From Membranihabitans marinus (lineage in GTDB: Bacteria; Bacteroidota; Bacteroidia; Chitinophagales; Saprospiraceae): 64,000 bases of DNA. A program made the position numbers and the translations under genes. Of this stretch, positions 27,198 to 36,026 are shown one piece after another; position 1 is the first letter of the stretch; every line of letters starts with the position of its first letter. The stretch is taken from contig NZ_JAJQYA010000017.1 in the NCBI RefSeq assembly GCF_021729155.1, positions 31,225-95,224 on the forward strand. Direction: 5' to 3'. Under the pieces are notes generated by a model. That model saw nothing but the letters and a program-made list of their open reading frames with translations. It did no database searches and was not told the origin of the DNA.

Positions 27198-29537
27198 ATG
27201 GAAGTAAAAAAAAGAAATGGAGAACTCCAAGCAGTCTCTTTCGACAAAATAAAAAACAGAATTTTCAGTCTTAATTCCGGATTAAACATCGATTCGAGTC
27301 TAGTCATTGAATTGTGCAAAAAAGTTATTGACGGTTTATACGACGGCATTCATACGGCCGAGCTCGATCAATTGGCTGCTGAAACCGCAGCAACTATGAC
27401 GGTAAAACATCCAGATTTTGCCATGCTTGCCGCCAAAATTGAAATCAGTAACCTCCACAAAAACACATCAGATCAATGGATTGACGTTCTCGAACAACTC
27501 TTGCGATTTAATTCAGAGGACGGCAATTATGAAAAGGCCTTAATCGATCCCCAATTATATAAAATTGCTGTAAAACACCGAGAACAGATAGAAGCTGCTA
27601 TAGACTATAATAGAGATTTTGATTTCGATTATTTCGGAATAAAAACTTTAGAAAGATCCTACCTTATTCGAATTAACAACCAAATAGTAGAAAGACCTCA
27701 GCATATGTATATGAGGGTTGCTTTGGGCATCCATAAAACCGATATCGAAGCTGCTCTCAATACCTACCATAAATTAAGTGAAAAGTTTTTTATACACGCA
27801 ACACCTACCCTCTTCAATGCAGGAACATTAAAACCACAGATGTCATCCTGCTTTTTATTGAGTATGAAGGAGGACAGTATTGCTGGCATATACGACACTC
27901 TTAAACAATGCGCTATTATTTCACAAGCGGCAGGTGGGATAGGACTACACATACACAATATTAGAGCCAGTGGCAGCTTTATCAAAGGCACCAATGGCAC
28001 TTCAAATGGACTTATTCCCATGTTGAAGGTATTTAACGACACGGCTCGATATGTAGACCAAGGTGGAGGAAAAAGAAAAGGAGCCTTTGCCATCTATATC
28101 GAACCTTGGCATGCCGATATTTTTGAATTCCTAGATTTGAGAAAAAACCATGGCAAGGAAGAACTTCGTGCTCGGGATCTATTTCAGGGATTATGGATAC
28201 CAGATTTGTTTATGCAGCGTGTAAAAGACAATAAGGATTGGTCGCTATTCTCCCCTGATTCTGCTCCGAGGTTAGACGACGTCTACGGTCGTGAATTCGA
28301 GGAATTATATCGTAAATACGAAGCGGAAGGACGACAGAAAAAGGTAGTCAAGGCCAGACAACTTTGGCAAGCTATTCTCGAAGCTCAGATAGAAACGGGG
28401 AATCCTTATATGTTGTACAAAGATGCCGCCAATGAGAAATCCAATCAAAAAAACTTGGGAACGATAAAATCCTCAAATTTATGTACTGAGATTATTGAGT
28501 ACAGCTCTCCAGACGAAATCGCAGTATGTAATCTGGCTTCGATCGCCCTCCCTAAATTTGTAACCGACAATGGATTTGATTTCAAAGCACTAGAGGAAAT
28601 TACTGGTATTATCGTCAACAATTTAAATAAAATCATAGATCACAACTACTATCCGCTACCTGAAACGCGTAAAAGTAATCTATCTCACCGACCGATGGCT
28701 ATTGGAGTTCAAGGACTAGCTGATGTATTTGCCTTATTAAAATGGCCATTCGAAAGCGATGAAGCCAAACAGCTCAATAAAGATATTTTTGAAACCATCT
28801 ACTATGCCGCAGTTTGCAAATCAATAGAACTGTCGAAAAAAGATGGTCCGTACAGTAGTTTCCAAGGGAGTCCAGCCTCCAAAGGTCTCTTTCAATTTGA
28901 CCTGTGGAATGTTACCCCATCGGATCGCTACGACTGGCATCGATTGAGAGGTGAGGTCAAAAAATACGGAATGCGAAACTCCCTATTACTCGGTCCAATG
29001 CCAACTGCTTCAACCTCTCAAATATTGGGGAATAATGAATGTATGGAACCTTTCACTAGCAATTTATACACCAGAAGGGTATTGAGTGGAGAATTTGTAG
29101 TAGTCAATAAGCACTTATTGAAAGAATTACTCGACCTCAATCTATGGGATGAAACCATGCGTCATCGATTAATGGCAGCCAATGGCAGTATCCAAGATAT
29201 GGAAGACCTGCCCGCCGATCTTAGAGAGCGATACAAGACCGTTTGGGAGATGAAACAAAAAAACATAATCGATATGTCTATCGACCGCGCTCCTTTTATC
29301 TGTCAAAGCCAATCCCTCAATATTTTCCTTGAAAATGCAAGTTTTAACAAATTGACTTCAATGCACTTTTACGCTTGGGAAAAAGGACTGAAAACGGGAA
29401 TGTATTACTTGAGAACAAAAGCAGCCGCAGATGCCATTAAATTTACGGTAAATAAATCCTTGACTTCATCCGCCTCATCGGAAAATGAAGTCGCCTGCAA
29501 TCTTGAAGATGGTGAATGCCTGAGTTGCGGTAGTTAA
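27198..29537 (+). CDS. nrdA: Ribonucleotide reductase class Ia, large subunit
   Basis: The 779-residue catalytic subunit begins with an ATP-cone allosteric domain ([16 protein letters not shown], residues 1-90). The active-site regions include [30 protein letters not shown] with CNLASIALP, and a [15 protein letters not shown] loop. The C terminus ends in GECLSCGS, the CxxC shuttle that is re-reduced by thioredoxin or glutaredoxin. Like nrdB it resembles the eukaryotic enzyme. It follows nrdB by 73 bases, and a strong terminator lies directly downstream. Confidence 0.96.
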   Translation: MEVKKRNGELQAVSFDKIKNRIFSLNSGLNIDSSLVIELCKKVIDGLYDGIHTAELDQLAAETAATMTVKHPDFAMLAAKIEISNLHKNTSDQWIDVLEQLLRFNSEDGNYEKALIDPQLYKIAVKHREQIEAAIDYNRDFDFDYFGIKTLERSYLIRINNQIVERPQHMYMRVALGIHKTDIEAALNTYHKLSEKFFIHATPTLFNAGTLKPQMSSCFLLSMKEDSIAGIYDTLKQCAIISQAAGGIGLHIHNIRASGSFIKGTNGTSNGLIPMLKVFNDTARYVDQGGGKRKGAFAIYIEPWHADIFEFLDLRKNHGKEELRARDLFQGLWIPDLFMQRVKDNKDWSLFSPDSAPRLDDVYGREFEELYRKYEAEGRQKKVVKARQLWQAILEAQIETGNPYMLYKDAANEKSNQKNLGTIKSSNLCTEIIEYSSPDEIAVCNLASIALPKFVTDNGFDFKALEEITGIIVNNLNKIIDHNYYPLPETRKSNLSHRPMAIGVQGLADVFALLKWPFESDEAKQLNKDIFETIYYAAVCKSIELSKKDGPYSSFQGSPASKGLFQFDLWNVTPSDRYDWHRLRGEVKKYGMRNSLLLGPMPTASTSQILGNNECMEPFTSNLYTRRVLSGEFVVVNKHLLKELLDLNLWDETMRHRLMAANGSIQDMEDLPADLRERYKTVWEMKQKNIIDMSIDRAPFICQSQSLNIFLENASFNKLTSMHFYAWEKGLKTGMYYLRTKAAADAIKFTVNKSLTSSASSENEVACNLEDGECLSCGS

Positions 29538-29552
29538 TCCAAAGTATAATCC

Positions 29553-29586
29553 ATCCGGCTAGAACTTATAATTTTTCTAGCCGGAT
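29553..29586 (+). terminator. Rho-independent terminator of nrdBA
   Basis: ATCCGGCTAGAA (29553-29564) pairs perfectly with 29575-29586 around a 10-base AT loop, 15 bases after the nrdA stop. Only a weak T-run follows, but stem strength and position are convincing. Confidence 0.75.
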
Positions 29587-29759
29587 TTGATTTCACCCCT
29601 ATAAAATCCTAAAATTTAGCCATTAACTCTAAAACATTTTTTCATTAGATTTGCTTTCAATATATCGCTTAAACTTTTAAATGATATTCTAAATCCATAG
29701 TTATAAAAGCAAACAGAACTTACCTAGGCAGTCAAAAAGCGACCCAATACATCAACATA

Positions 29760-30725
29760 TTGGGAAAACAGCATTGCCCATTCTTTTTTATGATCAGTTA
29801 TGATCAGAGTCAATCCCTAATTGTTCCGGCTTCGGAAATGACAGAAATTAAGGATGAATTGCTGTTTGAAATTGGTGACCATCACCTCGATAATTGTGAA
29901 ACTAATATCCAAGAGAAAGACTTTACTTTTAACCCCAACCCGCTCAGCTTTGAAGAATATTTAAAAAAATTTGAAGCGGTGCAAGCAGAAATATCAGCTG
30001 GAAATACTTATTTATTAAATTTAACAGCGCAGACTCCTCTAAATACCAATATGTCATTGTTGGATATATATCATCATTCAAAGGCGAAATACAAGGTCTA
30101 TCTCAAAGACAAATTTGTAGTTTTTTCACCGGAAACCTTTGTTCAAATCCAAGGAAAGTCGATCAAAACCTTCCCTATGAAAGGCACTATCGATGCCGAC
30201 ATTCCGAACGCTGTAGATATACTGACTCATGACAAAAAAGAAATGGCCGAACACGCCTCTATTGTGGATTTATTGAGAAATGATTTAGGCAAAGTGTCCA
30301 AAAATGTAGTTGTCAATCGATTCAGGTATTTTGATTATGTAGAAACATCTCATAAAAATCTGTGGCAGGTTAGTTCAGAAATAGAAGGCCAATTGCCTGA
30401 GGACTTTTATGGAAATCTAGGCACCATCCTTTTCAACCTCTTACCTGCGGGTTCCATAACAGGGGTACCCAAGGCCAATACCGTAAATATAATCTCAGAA
30501 GTAGAAGAATATGATCGCGGATTCTATACCGGAGTCTTAGGATTCTTTGATGGTTATAACCTGGACAGTGCGGTGATGATAAGATTTATAGAACAATTCC
30601 CCAATCAACTGGTGTACAAGTCTGGTGGTGGCATCCACAGCCTAAGTCAGGCATTCAATGAATACGAAGAATTAATTCAAAAAATATATGTCCCAATTCC
30701 TAGAAACCATCTGTCTCAGCAATAG
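29760..30725 (+). CDS. pabB: Aminodeoxychorismate synthase component I-like (PabB/chorismate-binding)
   Basis: The protein belongs to the anthranilate/aminodeoxychorismate synthase family, which aminates chorismate in p-aminobenzoate synthesis. The chorismate-binding core contains KGTIDAD, the EMAEHASIVDLLRNDLGKVS helix, GSITGVPKANT and RGFYTGVLGFFDG. It is short (321 residues), as are many Bacteroidota PabB proteins that lack the N-terminal Trp-binding domain. No ATG exists in frame near the family N terminus; TTG 29760 gives a start just before GKQHCPFFF, while the frame is open back to 29685. It overlaps the pabC-like gene by 38 bases, so the two are translationally coupled. Confidence 0.85.
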   Translation: MGKQHCPFFFMISYDQSQSLIVPASEMTEIKDELLFEIGDHHLDNCETNIQEKDFTFNPNPLSFEEYLKKFEAVQAEISAGNTYLLNLTAQTPLNTNMSLLDIYHHSKAKYKVYLKDKFVVFSPETFVQIQGKSIKTFPMKGTIDADIPNAVDILTHDKKEMAEHASIVDLLRNDLGKVSKNVVVNRFRYFDYVETSHKNLWQVSSEIEGQLPEDFYGNLGTILFNLLPAGSITGVPKANTVNIISEVEEYDRGFYTGVLGFFDGYNLDSAVMIRFIEQFPNQLVYKSGGGIHSLSQAFNEYEELIQKIYVPIPRNHLSQQ

Positions 30726-31302
30726 ACGCCTCTTACATCTGTCATACCATCAGAATAGAATGGACAATACCTTGCAACATTTCTATGGATCAATGTCGCC
30801 AATGATGAATTTATTTAACGAAATTAAAATTCCGAGTAATCTACCACCTTCCCTATTTAAATGTAGGGTTGTCTATTCCAATAAAATAGAAACCATAGAA
30901 TTCATACCCTATGAAATACGGACTATTCATAGTTTTGAATGTGTAGAAGATAAAGGGATAGACTATAGATTCAAACGATGTGACCGAAGCGCTCTCAATA
31001 CTTTAAAAGCCTCATCCCATTGTGATGAAATCATTATCATCCGAGAGGGTTTAGTGACAGATAGCAGTTACGCCAATCTTGCATTTTATGATGGAGACCA
31101 TTGGTACACCCCTGACAGTCCCCTTCTTCCAGGAACTTGCCGTGCTAGGCTATTAAATGAAAAAACAATAAAGTCCACTAGGATTAGAGTCGAGGATTTA
31201 AAAAAATATAAGGAATTTAAGCTCATCAATGCCATGATGGATTGGGAAGAATCACCAGTATATAATATAGATAAAATTGAAATTTCGAGATTTACACAAT
31301 AA
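30688..31302 (+). CDS. pabC: Class IV aminotransferase-like protein, probable aminodeoxychorismate lyase
   Basis: The 204-residue product starts MSQFLETIC and has the fold-type IV PLP signature in shortened form: a mid-protein FKRCDRSALNTLKASSHCDEIIII segment, then VTDSSYANLAFYDGDHWYTPDSPLLPGTCRARLL. Its tight overlap with pabB points to the lyase that releases p-aminobenzoate from aminodeoxychorismate. The pair probably supplies folP. A symmetrical A/T-rich hairpin lies 29 bases after the stop. Confidence 0.8.
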   Translation: MSQFLETICLSNRRLLHLSYHQNRMDNTLQHFYGSMSPMMNLFNEIKIPSNLPPSLFKCRVVYSNKIETIEFIPYEIRTIHSFECVEDKGIDYRFKRCDRSALNTLKASSHCDEIIIIREGLVTDSSYANLAFYDGDHWYTPDSPLLPGTCRARLLNEKTIKSTRIRVEDLKKYKEFKLINAMMDWEESPVYNIDKIEISRFTQ

Positions 31303-31330
31303 TACAAACCAATCTTTAATACCATGAAAA

Positions 31331-31366
31331 AAGCGGAATACTATAAAAAAAATAGATATCCCGCTT
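31331..31366. terminator. Weak hairpin after the pab genes
   Basis: AAGCGGAATA (31331-31340) pairs with 31357-31366 with one mismatch around an A-rich loop. On the minus strand the loop is T-rich, and no plus-strand T-run follows, so it is at best a weak terminator. Confidence 0.35.
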
Positions 31367-31591
31367 CCCTACTTCAAACAAATCGCCGAAAAAATGTTTA
31401 TGCATATTTAATACATAGATAACATTGATATTCAGTGATAAGTTGTCCAAAAAATCAAAATGTTTTCTTAAAATACTGAATAGTCAAAAAATATAAAATC
31501 ACTTATTCTCTAAAACTTCTATATTCCAAACCGACTTTAATTTTGAACAATAGACTTAGATTTTATACCGTAATTCCCTACCTTTATAACA

Positions 31592-32884
31592 ATGGATATT
31601 TCAGCAAAGAAAATTTTGAGATTAGATAAAAATTTCAATACCATTATCGATGAACTTGAATATGGAGGGGATCATTATTTCATCACGGGAAGGGCTGGGA
31701 CTGGTAAATCTACCCTATTGCGACTTTTTCGTCGAGCCAGTAAAAAGAAAATTGTCGTTCTCGCACCTACAGGGATAGCAGCACTCCACGTAGGTGGACA
31801 AACCATCCATTCTTTTTGTCGATTTCCACCTAAAATCATGAATAAGGGAGATTTTCGAAAATCAACCAACAAAAAATTACTCCAAAGTTTAGACACCATC
31901 ATCATTGATGAAATATCCATGGTCAGAGCAGACATGATGGATAATATCGATTATTTTCTAAGGTACAACCTGGGAAACAATCAACCTTTTGGCGGAAAAC
32001 AAATGATATTTTTTGGTGATATGTTTCAATTGCCCCCAGTTATTGCCACAGCTGAAGAAAGGTCCATGATTACATCAAGATATTCCAGTCCGTATTTTTT
32101 TTCTTCCAATGTCATCAGCAATGATGTTGAGCTCAAGGGGATTGAATTGACCAAGGTATACCGTCAAAAAGAAAAACAGTTTTTACAATTATTAGAAGAG
32201 ATACGATACAATACCGCAGATTGGGAAACCCTAGAAGTCATCAACTCAAGACACATTAGTCCTGACCATTGGCCGGAAGACAGCATAGTGATTTGCAGTA
32301 GAAAATACTTGGCTCTAGCCATCAATCAAAAAAAATTGGCCGCTCTTACTGGTCAAACAAAGATTTATCAAGCCAAGGTAACCGGTAATTTTTCAAAAAA
32401 TACCAGTCCAGCCCCTACTGAGCTAATTATAAAAGAAGGAGCCAAAGTAATGCTATTGAAGAACGACCCGGCCAAAGAATATGTAAATGGGACCATAGGT
32501 CAGGTCATTTCTTGTCACGACAATTTTATTATTATAAAAATAAAAGAAGACAATCGGGAAAAACAAGTCATTCTTCACAAGGCGATATGGGAAAATATAA
32601 AATATCGTCTAAGTGAAGATGGACAGATAACTGCAGAAGTCACTGGGACGTTTGAACAATTTCCCATCACCTTGGCATGGGCGATTACCATCCACAAAAG
32701 CCAAGGAATTACATTTGAATCAGTGGTTATTGATCTCGGGCGAGGAGCATTTGATTTTGGACAAAGTTATGTAGCCTTAAGCCGTTGCACACATTTAGAG
32801 GGCATTTTCCTCAAACAACCACTTAAAATAGCTGACATATTAACAGATGAAGAAATTATTGATTATTATAGAAATAATTTTTAA
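31592..32884 (+). CDS. PIF1/RecD-like superfamily 1 DNA helicase
   Basis: The 430-residue protein has the helicase motifs of the PIF1 group: motif I ITGRAGTGKSTLLRL near residue 32, Ia VVLAPTGIAALHVGGQTIHSF, motif II IIDEISMV near 109, motif III FGDMFQLPPV near 150 and the C-terminal UvrD-like motifs ITIHKSQGITFESVVIDLG and YVALSRC. Relatives unwind DNA 5' to 3' and resolve G-quadruplexes or stalled forks. It is compact and has no nuclease fusion. A tiny membrane-protein gene follows 30 bases later. Confidence 0.9.
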   Translation: MDISAKKILRLDKNFNTIIDELEYGGDHYFITGRAGTGKSTLLRLFRRASKKKIVVLAPTGIAALHVGGQTIHSFCRFPPKIMNKGDFRKSTNKKLLQSLDTIIIDEISMVRADMMDNIDYFLRYNLGNNQPFGGKQMIFFGDMFQLPPVIATAEERSMITSRYSSPYFFSSNVISNDVELKGIELTKVYRQKEKQFLQLLEEIRYNTADWETLEVINSRHISPDHWPEDSIVICSRKYLALAINQKKLAALTGQTKIYQAKVTGNFSKNTSPAPTELIIKEGAKVMLLKNDPAKEYVNGTIGQVISCHDNFIIIKIKEDNREKQVILHKAIWENIKYRLSEDGQITAEVTGTFEQFPITLAWAITIHKSQGITFESVVIDLGRGAFDFGQSYVALSRCTHLEGIFLKQPLKIADILTDEEIIDYYRNNF

Positions 32885-32914
32885 CTTTAAGTTTAGATTA
32901 AATCGCGAATCAAT

Positions 32915-33058
32915 ATGAGAGGAGTTAACACAAAAAGAAGTAAAAAGTCTGTTCAAGCTAAAAAGACGGAAGGATTTCAACGCAAATTTTTAATTATCGT
33001 CGTATTAATCACCATCATTTTAGTGTCGCTTGTATATTTTGTGTACAGTAGTTTCTAA
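32915..33058 (+). CDS. Small single-span membrane protein
   Basis: ATG 32915 opens a 47-codon frame. Residues 5-24 are strongly basic (KRSKKSVQAKKTEGFQRK), followed by one hydrophobic helix of about 18 residues (FLIIVVLITIILVSLVYFV), ending SSF. A basic cytoplasmic N terminus and single span suggest an inner-membrane microprotein. Its position, 30 bases behind the helicase on the same strand, suggests co-transcription. The function is unknown. Confidence 0.6.
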   Translation: MRGVNTKRSKKSVQAKKTEGFQRKFLIIVVLITIILVSLVYFVYSSF

Positions 33059-33128
33059 ACCAACTATCTACCTTCCTCTTTAATAGCACACCTTAACCAT
33101 TCCATAAAAATGGGTGACATTTAATAGT

Positions 33129-33235
33129 TATACAACTTTTATTTTATGATGAGGGAACAGACTACTTCATTCGGTCGCGTGTCTACACAAATAAATCGAA
33201 AGATTACTATTAATCAAAAATGTAAGTTGTACTAT
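33129..33235 (+). repeat. Repeat island B: short copy of the hairpin-mosaic element
   Basis: The left terminal sequence (33129-33152, ending TTTTATGATGAGGGA) and the right terminal sequence (33183-33234, with AATAAATCGAAAGATT) match the two ends of island A. Between them are only about 30 bases, containing the family word CTTCATTCGGTC. In this copy both ends read ACAACTT next to the conserved TATA(G)TAC edge. Further decayed family words (GAACGAATGAAGTAG near 33345) follow outside this unit up to 33420. The rest of the 33059-33482 gap shows no gene. Its orientation is the same as island A. Confidence 0.65.
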
Positions 33236-33482
33236 ACCCATAGAATTTTTAACTATCGGATATATTTCGATCTAATGGAAAAATAATGATTGAATCAAGT
33301 AGATAACTGACCATTTCAAGATAATCTAGACCGGACACTGAGGTGAACGAATGAAGTAGATTACCGAAACAAGTTGCTCAATAGCGCACATTCCTTTAGT
33401 CATAGATTTCGTTCAGTTCCATTAATATACACTTAGTATAATACCCTATCGATATTATATAAAAATATAATAAAATTGCTGA

Positions 33483-34016
33483 CTAGCGTTTCCTTATTTT
33501 ATTGAGTTTGGCATTTGAACCCAATTTTTCGAATGCAATTTCATTATAGGCTCTAGCTGCCTCTTCCGCTGTTTTAAACATTCCAATATGAACAGCTTTG
33601 CCCTGTAGATAAATAATTGCTCGGAACTTTTCTCGTTCTTTGTATACTCCTTTATATCCACTTTCGTTATTGACTTTTCGAAAACGACTGGCTCTCGAAC
33701 GATTTCTCCATTCTAAATTTGCCAGTCTACAATCGAGCTTATTCCCATTTTTGGCACCTACTAAAGTGTTGGATACGTTGTTGTTTTTGAGAAAGCGTTC
33801 TGCGATCAATCTGTGTGGATAAATGGTTTCTACTTTGTAACTGCCCGTTGATGTTCGCCAAGACTTTTGAAAAACTGAGCATCCCGAAGAATGTAATCGA
33901 AGATTATCGAAAAAATGAATTTTTACTAAATATTCATCATCTAGCAATTTTTCATAAATTTCTCCGTCCAACAATACAAACTTGTCTGAATTAATTAGGT
34001 TAATTTTGTAAATCAC
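33483..34016 (-). CDS. AP2/ERF-type DNA-binding protein with HNH-like core
   Basis: The 177-residue protein joins two DNA-related segments. Residues 65-110 carry an HNH-like pattern: YPHRLIAERFL, then KNGNKLDCRLANLEW. The C-terminal 55 residues form an AP2 domain, SGYKGVYKEREKFRAIIYLQGKAVHIGMFKTAEEAARAYNEIA in style. Such AP2-HNH proteins occur as free-standing homing endonucleases in phages and bacteria. The start appears to be GTG. It lies directly beside the decayed island B material, is monocistronic, and diverges from ribD. The nuclease activity is inferred; the two metal-binding His residues are not fully certain. Confidence 0.75.
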   Translation of the reverse strand: MIYKINLINSDKFVLLDGEIYEKLLDDEYLVKIHFFDNLRLHSSGCSVFQKSWRTSTGSYKVETIYPHRLIAERFLKNNNVSNTLVGAKNGNKLDCRLANLEWRNRSRASRFRKVNNESGYKGVYKEREKFRAIIYLQGKAVHIGMFKTAEEAARAYNEIAFEKLGSNAKLNKIRKR

Positions 34017-34096
34017 TTAAATACATTTATTGGCCTACGATAAATTCAAAATCAACGTATGCTTCCAATAAATTTCTTCGGGGAATGAATATGTAC

Positions 34097-34104
34097 CAAA
34101 GATA
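34097..34104 (-). promoter_or_regulatory. Candidate -7 box for the AP2/HNH gene
   Basis: The minus strand reads TATCTTTG, matching TAnnTTTG. It lies 81 bases upstream of the GTG start and only three bases from the opposing ribD box. Confidence 0.45.
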
Positions 34105-34107
34105 CAC

Positions 34108-34115
34108 TAATTTTG
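34108..34115 (+). promoter_or_regulatory. Candidate -7 box for ribD
   Basis: TAATTTTG matches TAnnTTTG 15 bases before ATG 34131. It overlaps the TTG at 34113, which argues against using that codon as the ribD start. Confidence 0.5.
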
Positions 34116-34130
34116 TTAAAAGCAAAAAAA

Positions 34131-35159
34131 ATGACTTCGATTCAAATAATTAAACGCTGTAACGAACTTGCCATACGTGGTTTAGGATATACCGCGACCA
34201 ATCCAAATGTGGGTGCTGTTGTATACAATCACCATGAAAACAACATTTTAGGAGAAGGATATCATCAAAAATATGGCAGTGCCCATGCGGAAGTAAACGC
34301 AATAAATGCTTGTCACACTGAATCCTTCGATAAAAATACTGAAATCGCAGTCAGTTTAGAACCTTGTAATCATTTTGGTAAAACTCCTCCCTGTACATTA
34401 AAAATCCGAAATGCCAGTATCAACCGTGTTATGGTTGACCAGCTAGATATAAATCCCCTCATGCAGGGCAAATCTTTGGAAGCGTTGCGAAAACACAATA
34501 TTGAAGTACAAGGTCCAATAAATTCAAACCTAGGTAAACAAGTATTAAGACCTTTCTATGTTCAGCAAACACAAACACGTCCTTATATAGTTATTAAAAT
34601 GGCTATATCGCAAGATGGCTATATTGGAAAAGAAGGACAACAAACAAAAATTTCAAATAAATTATCCGATCGATGGGTACATCGATGGAGAAGTGAAGTA
34701 GATGCTATTCTTGTGGGTGGCAATACCTTGAAAAACGATAATCCGTCGCTCAATAGCAGATATCACAACATTAAAAACCCTATTCGGGTTATAGTCGATA
34801 AAAAAAATGACCTAAGTCCTGACTTAAATATTTTTAAAATATCGGGAAAAAACATTATATTTAATAAGGAAAGAAGATCAAACAACACTAACTCTAAATT
34901 TATTACATCGTCGGATTTGAGCATGAACAATGTTATGCAACTTTTGTACAGGGAAAATATTGGTAGTTTAATGGTGGAGGGTGGTTCTAAAACAGTTAAT
35001 GAATTTTTAAGTCAACAACTGTGGGATGAAATTAGAATTATACAAAATAATAAATTGCTAATATCTAATGGAGTGAAAGCTCCGGACTTGTTTGCCATGG
35101 GGAGAATAACATTTACCAAACAATTAGGAAATGATACCGTTTATATCATCGAGAAGTGA
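34131..35159 (+). CDS. ribD: Riboflavin biosynthesis deaminase/reductase RibD
   Basis: The bifunctional enzyme deaminates and then reduces the pyrimidine intermediate of riboflavin synthesis. The N-terminal half carries the zinc deaminase motifs GSAHAEVNAI and EPCNHFGKTPPC. The C-terminal half has the NADPH reductase features: VIKMAISQDGYIG, the DAILVGGNTLKNDNPSLNSR phrase and the late LMVEGGSKTVNEF loop. From ATG 34131 it has 342 residues, slightly short but complete. A longer frame begins at TTG 34113, which is disfavoured because it lies in the likely promoter. It is followed by a thioredoxin-like gene about 100 bases on. Confidence 0.93.
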   Translation: MTSIQIIKRCNELAIRGLGYTATNPNVGAVVYNHHENNILGEGYHQKYGSAHAEVNAINACHTESFDKNTEIAVSLEPCNHFGKTPPCTLKIRNASINRVMVDQLDINPLMQGKSLEALRKHNIEVQGPINSNLGKQVLRPFYVQQTQTRPYIVIKMAISQDGYIGKEGQQTKISNKLSDRWVHRWRSEVDAILVGGNTLKNDNPSLNSRYHNIKNPIRVIVDKKNDLSPDLNIFKISGKNIIFNKERRSNNTNSKFITSSDLSMNNVMQLLYRENIGSLMVEGGSKTVNEFLSQQLWDEIRIIQNNKLLISNGVKAPDLFAMGRITFTKQLGNDTVYIIEK

Positions 35160-35260
35160 TATTCCGTTAAAATTCCTTTAAGTAGCCGCTATGCTTTGGA
35201 AACTAAGTATATAATTGGCTAAATTTGATCTTAGTAGTCATTGATTAAAGAATAAATCTT

Positions 35261-35827
35261 ATGATCAGAAACGTTTTTAATTTTACTGTAATTTTTGTGG
35301 CACTGACTGGGTCAGTTTTTGCACAGCAGGATCTATCCAAAATAGAATGGATAAGTATCGAGGAAGCTCTGGAAAGACAGCAGTTAGATCCCAAAAAATT
35401 ATTGGTAGAAGTATATACCGACTGGTGTAAAGTTTGTCATAAATTAGATCAAATATCTTTGAGTCAACCTCAAGTTGCGGTATATATCAATGAAAATTAT
35501 TACCCCGTAAAGTTTAATGCGGAATCTAAGAAGGCTATTAATTTCATGGGTAAACAATATAATTTTGTAGAAAAATCCAACACAGGTTACCATGAATTTG
35601 CATATAAAATTACTCATGGAAAACTCAACTACCCATCCTTGGTATTTCTCGACAAAGATTTAAGTATCATTCAGTCCATATACGGATTTCACGGCCCCGA
35701 TAAATTACTCAAGGTCTTAACTTACTTTGCTGAAGATTACAATAAGAAACTCCCATGGAAAGATTTCAATGCTCAGTATAACAACATGATATACAACTCT
35801 TCTTCTAGTATTCAACGTAATAACTAA
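35261..35827 (+). CDS. Secreted thioredoxin-like protein
   Basis: A signal peptide (core FTVIFVALTGSVFA, about residues 8-21) precedes a thioredoxin fold of the DUF255/thioredoxin_7 type. The redox motif is DWCKVCHKL (CxxC near residue 61), and the cis-Pro loop is probably NYPSLVFLD. It should act in periplasmic thiol reduction or protection, though the partner is unknown. The length of 188 residues is usual for this group. It is monocistronic or cotranscribed with ribD, and large repeat island C lies downstream. Confidence 0.82.
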   Translation: MIRNVFNFTVIFVALTGSVFAQQDLSKIEWISIEEALERQQLDPKKLLVEVYTDWCKVCHKLDQISLSQPQVAVYINENYYPVKFNAESKKAINFMGKQYNFVEKSNTGYHEFAYKITHGKLNYPSLVFLDKDLSIIQSIYGFHGPDKLLKVLTYFAEDYNKKLPWKDFNAQYNNMIYNSSSSIQRNN

Positions 35828-36026
35828 AGATCTCTACCACTTAGAACAACCTGTAGAAGATTATTTTAAACCCTTCCTTTGTTAGTCTTTTATTATAGTA
35901 GAAAACTAAACTACTGCTCAATAATTATTGATTATCACCGATGGTCTCGAATTAAATTATACCTACTTTACTTCTATTGACATTGTCACACCTTATCTTC
36001 ATAGTTTTATTCTAAAGATAGATTTT

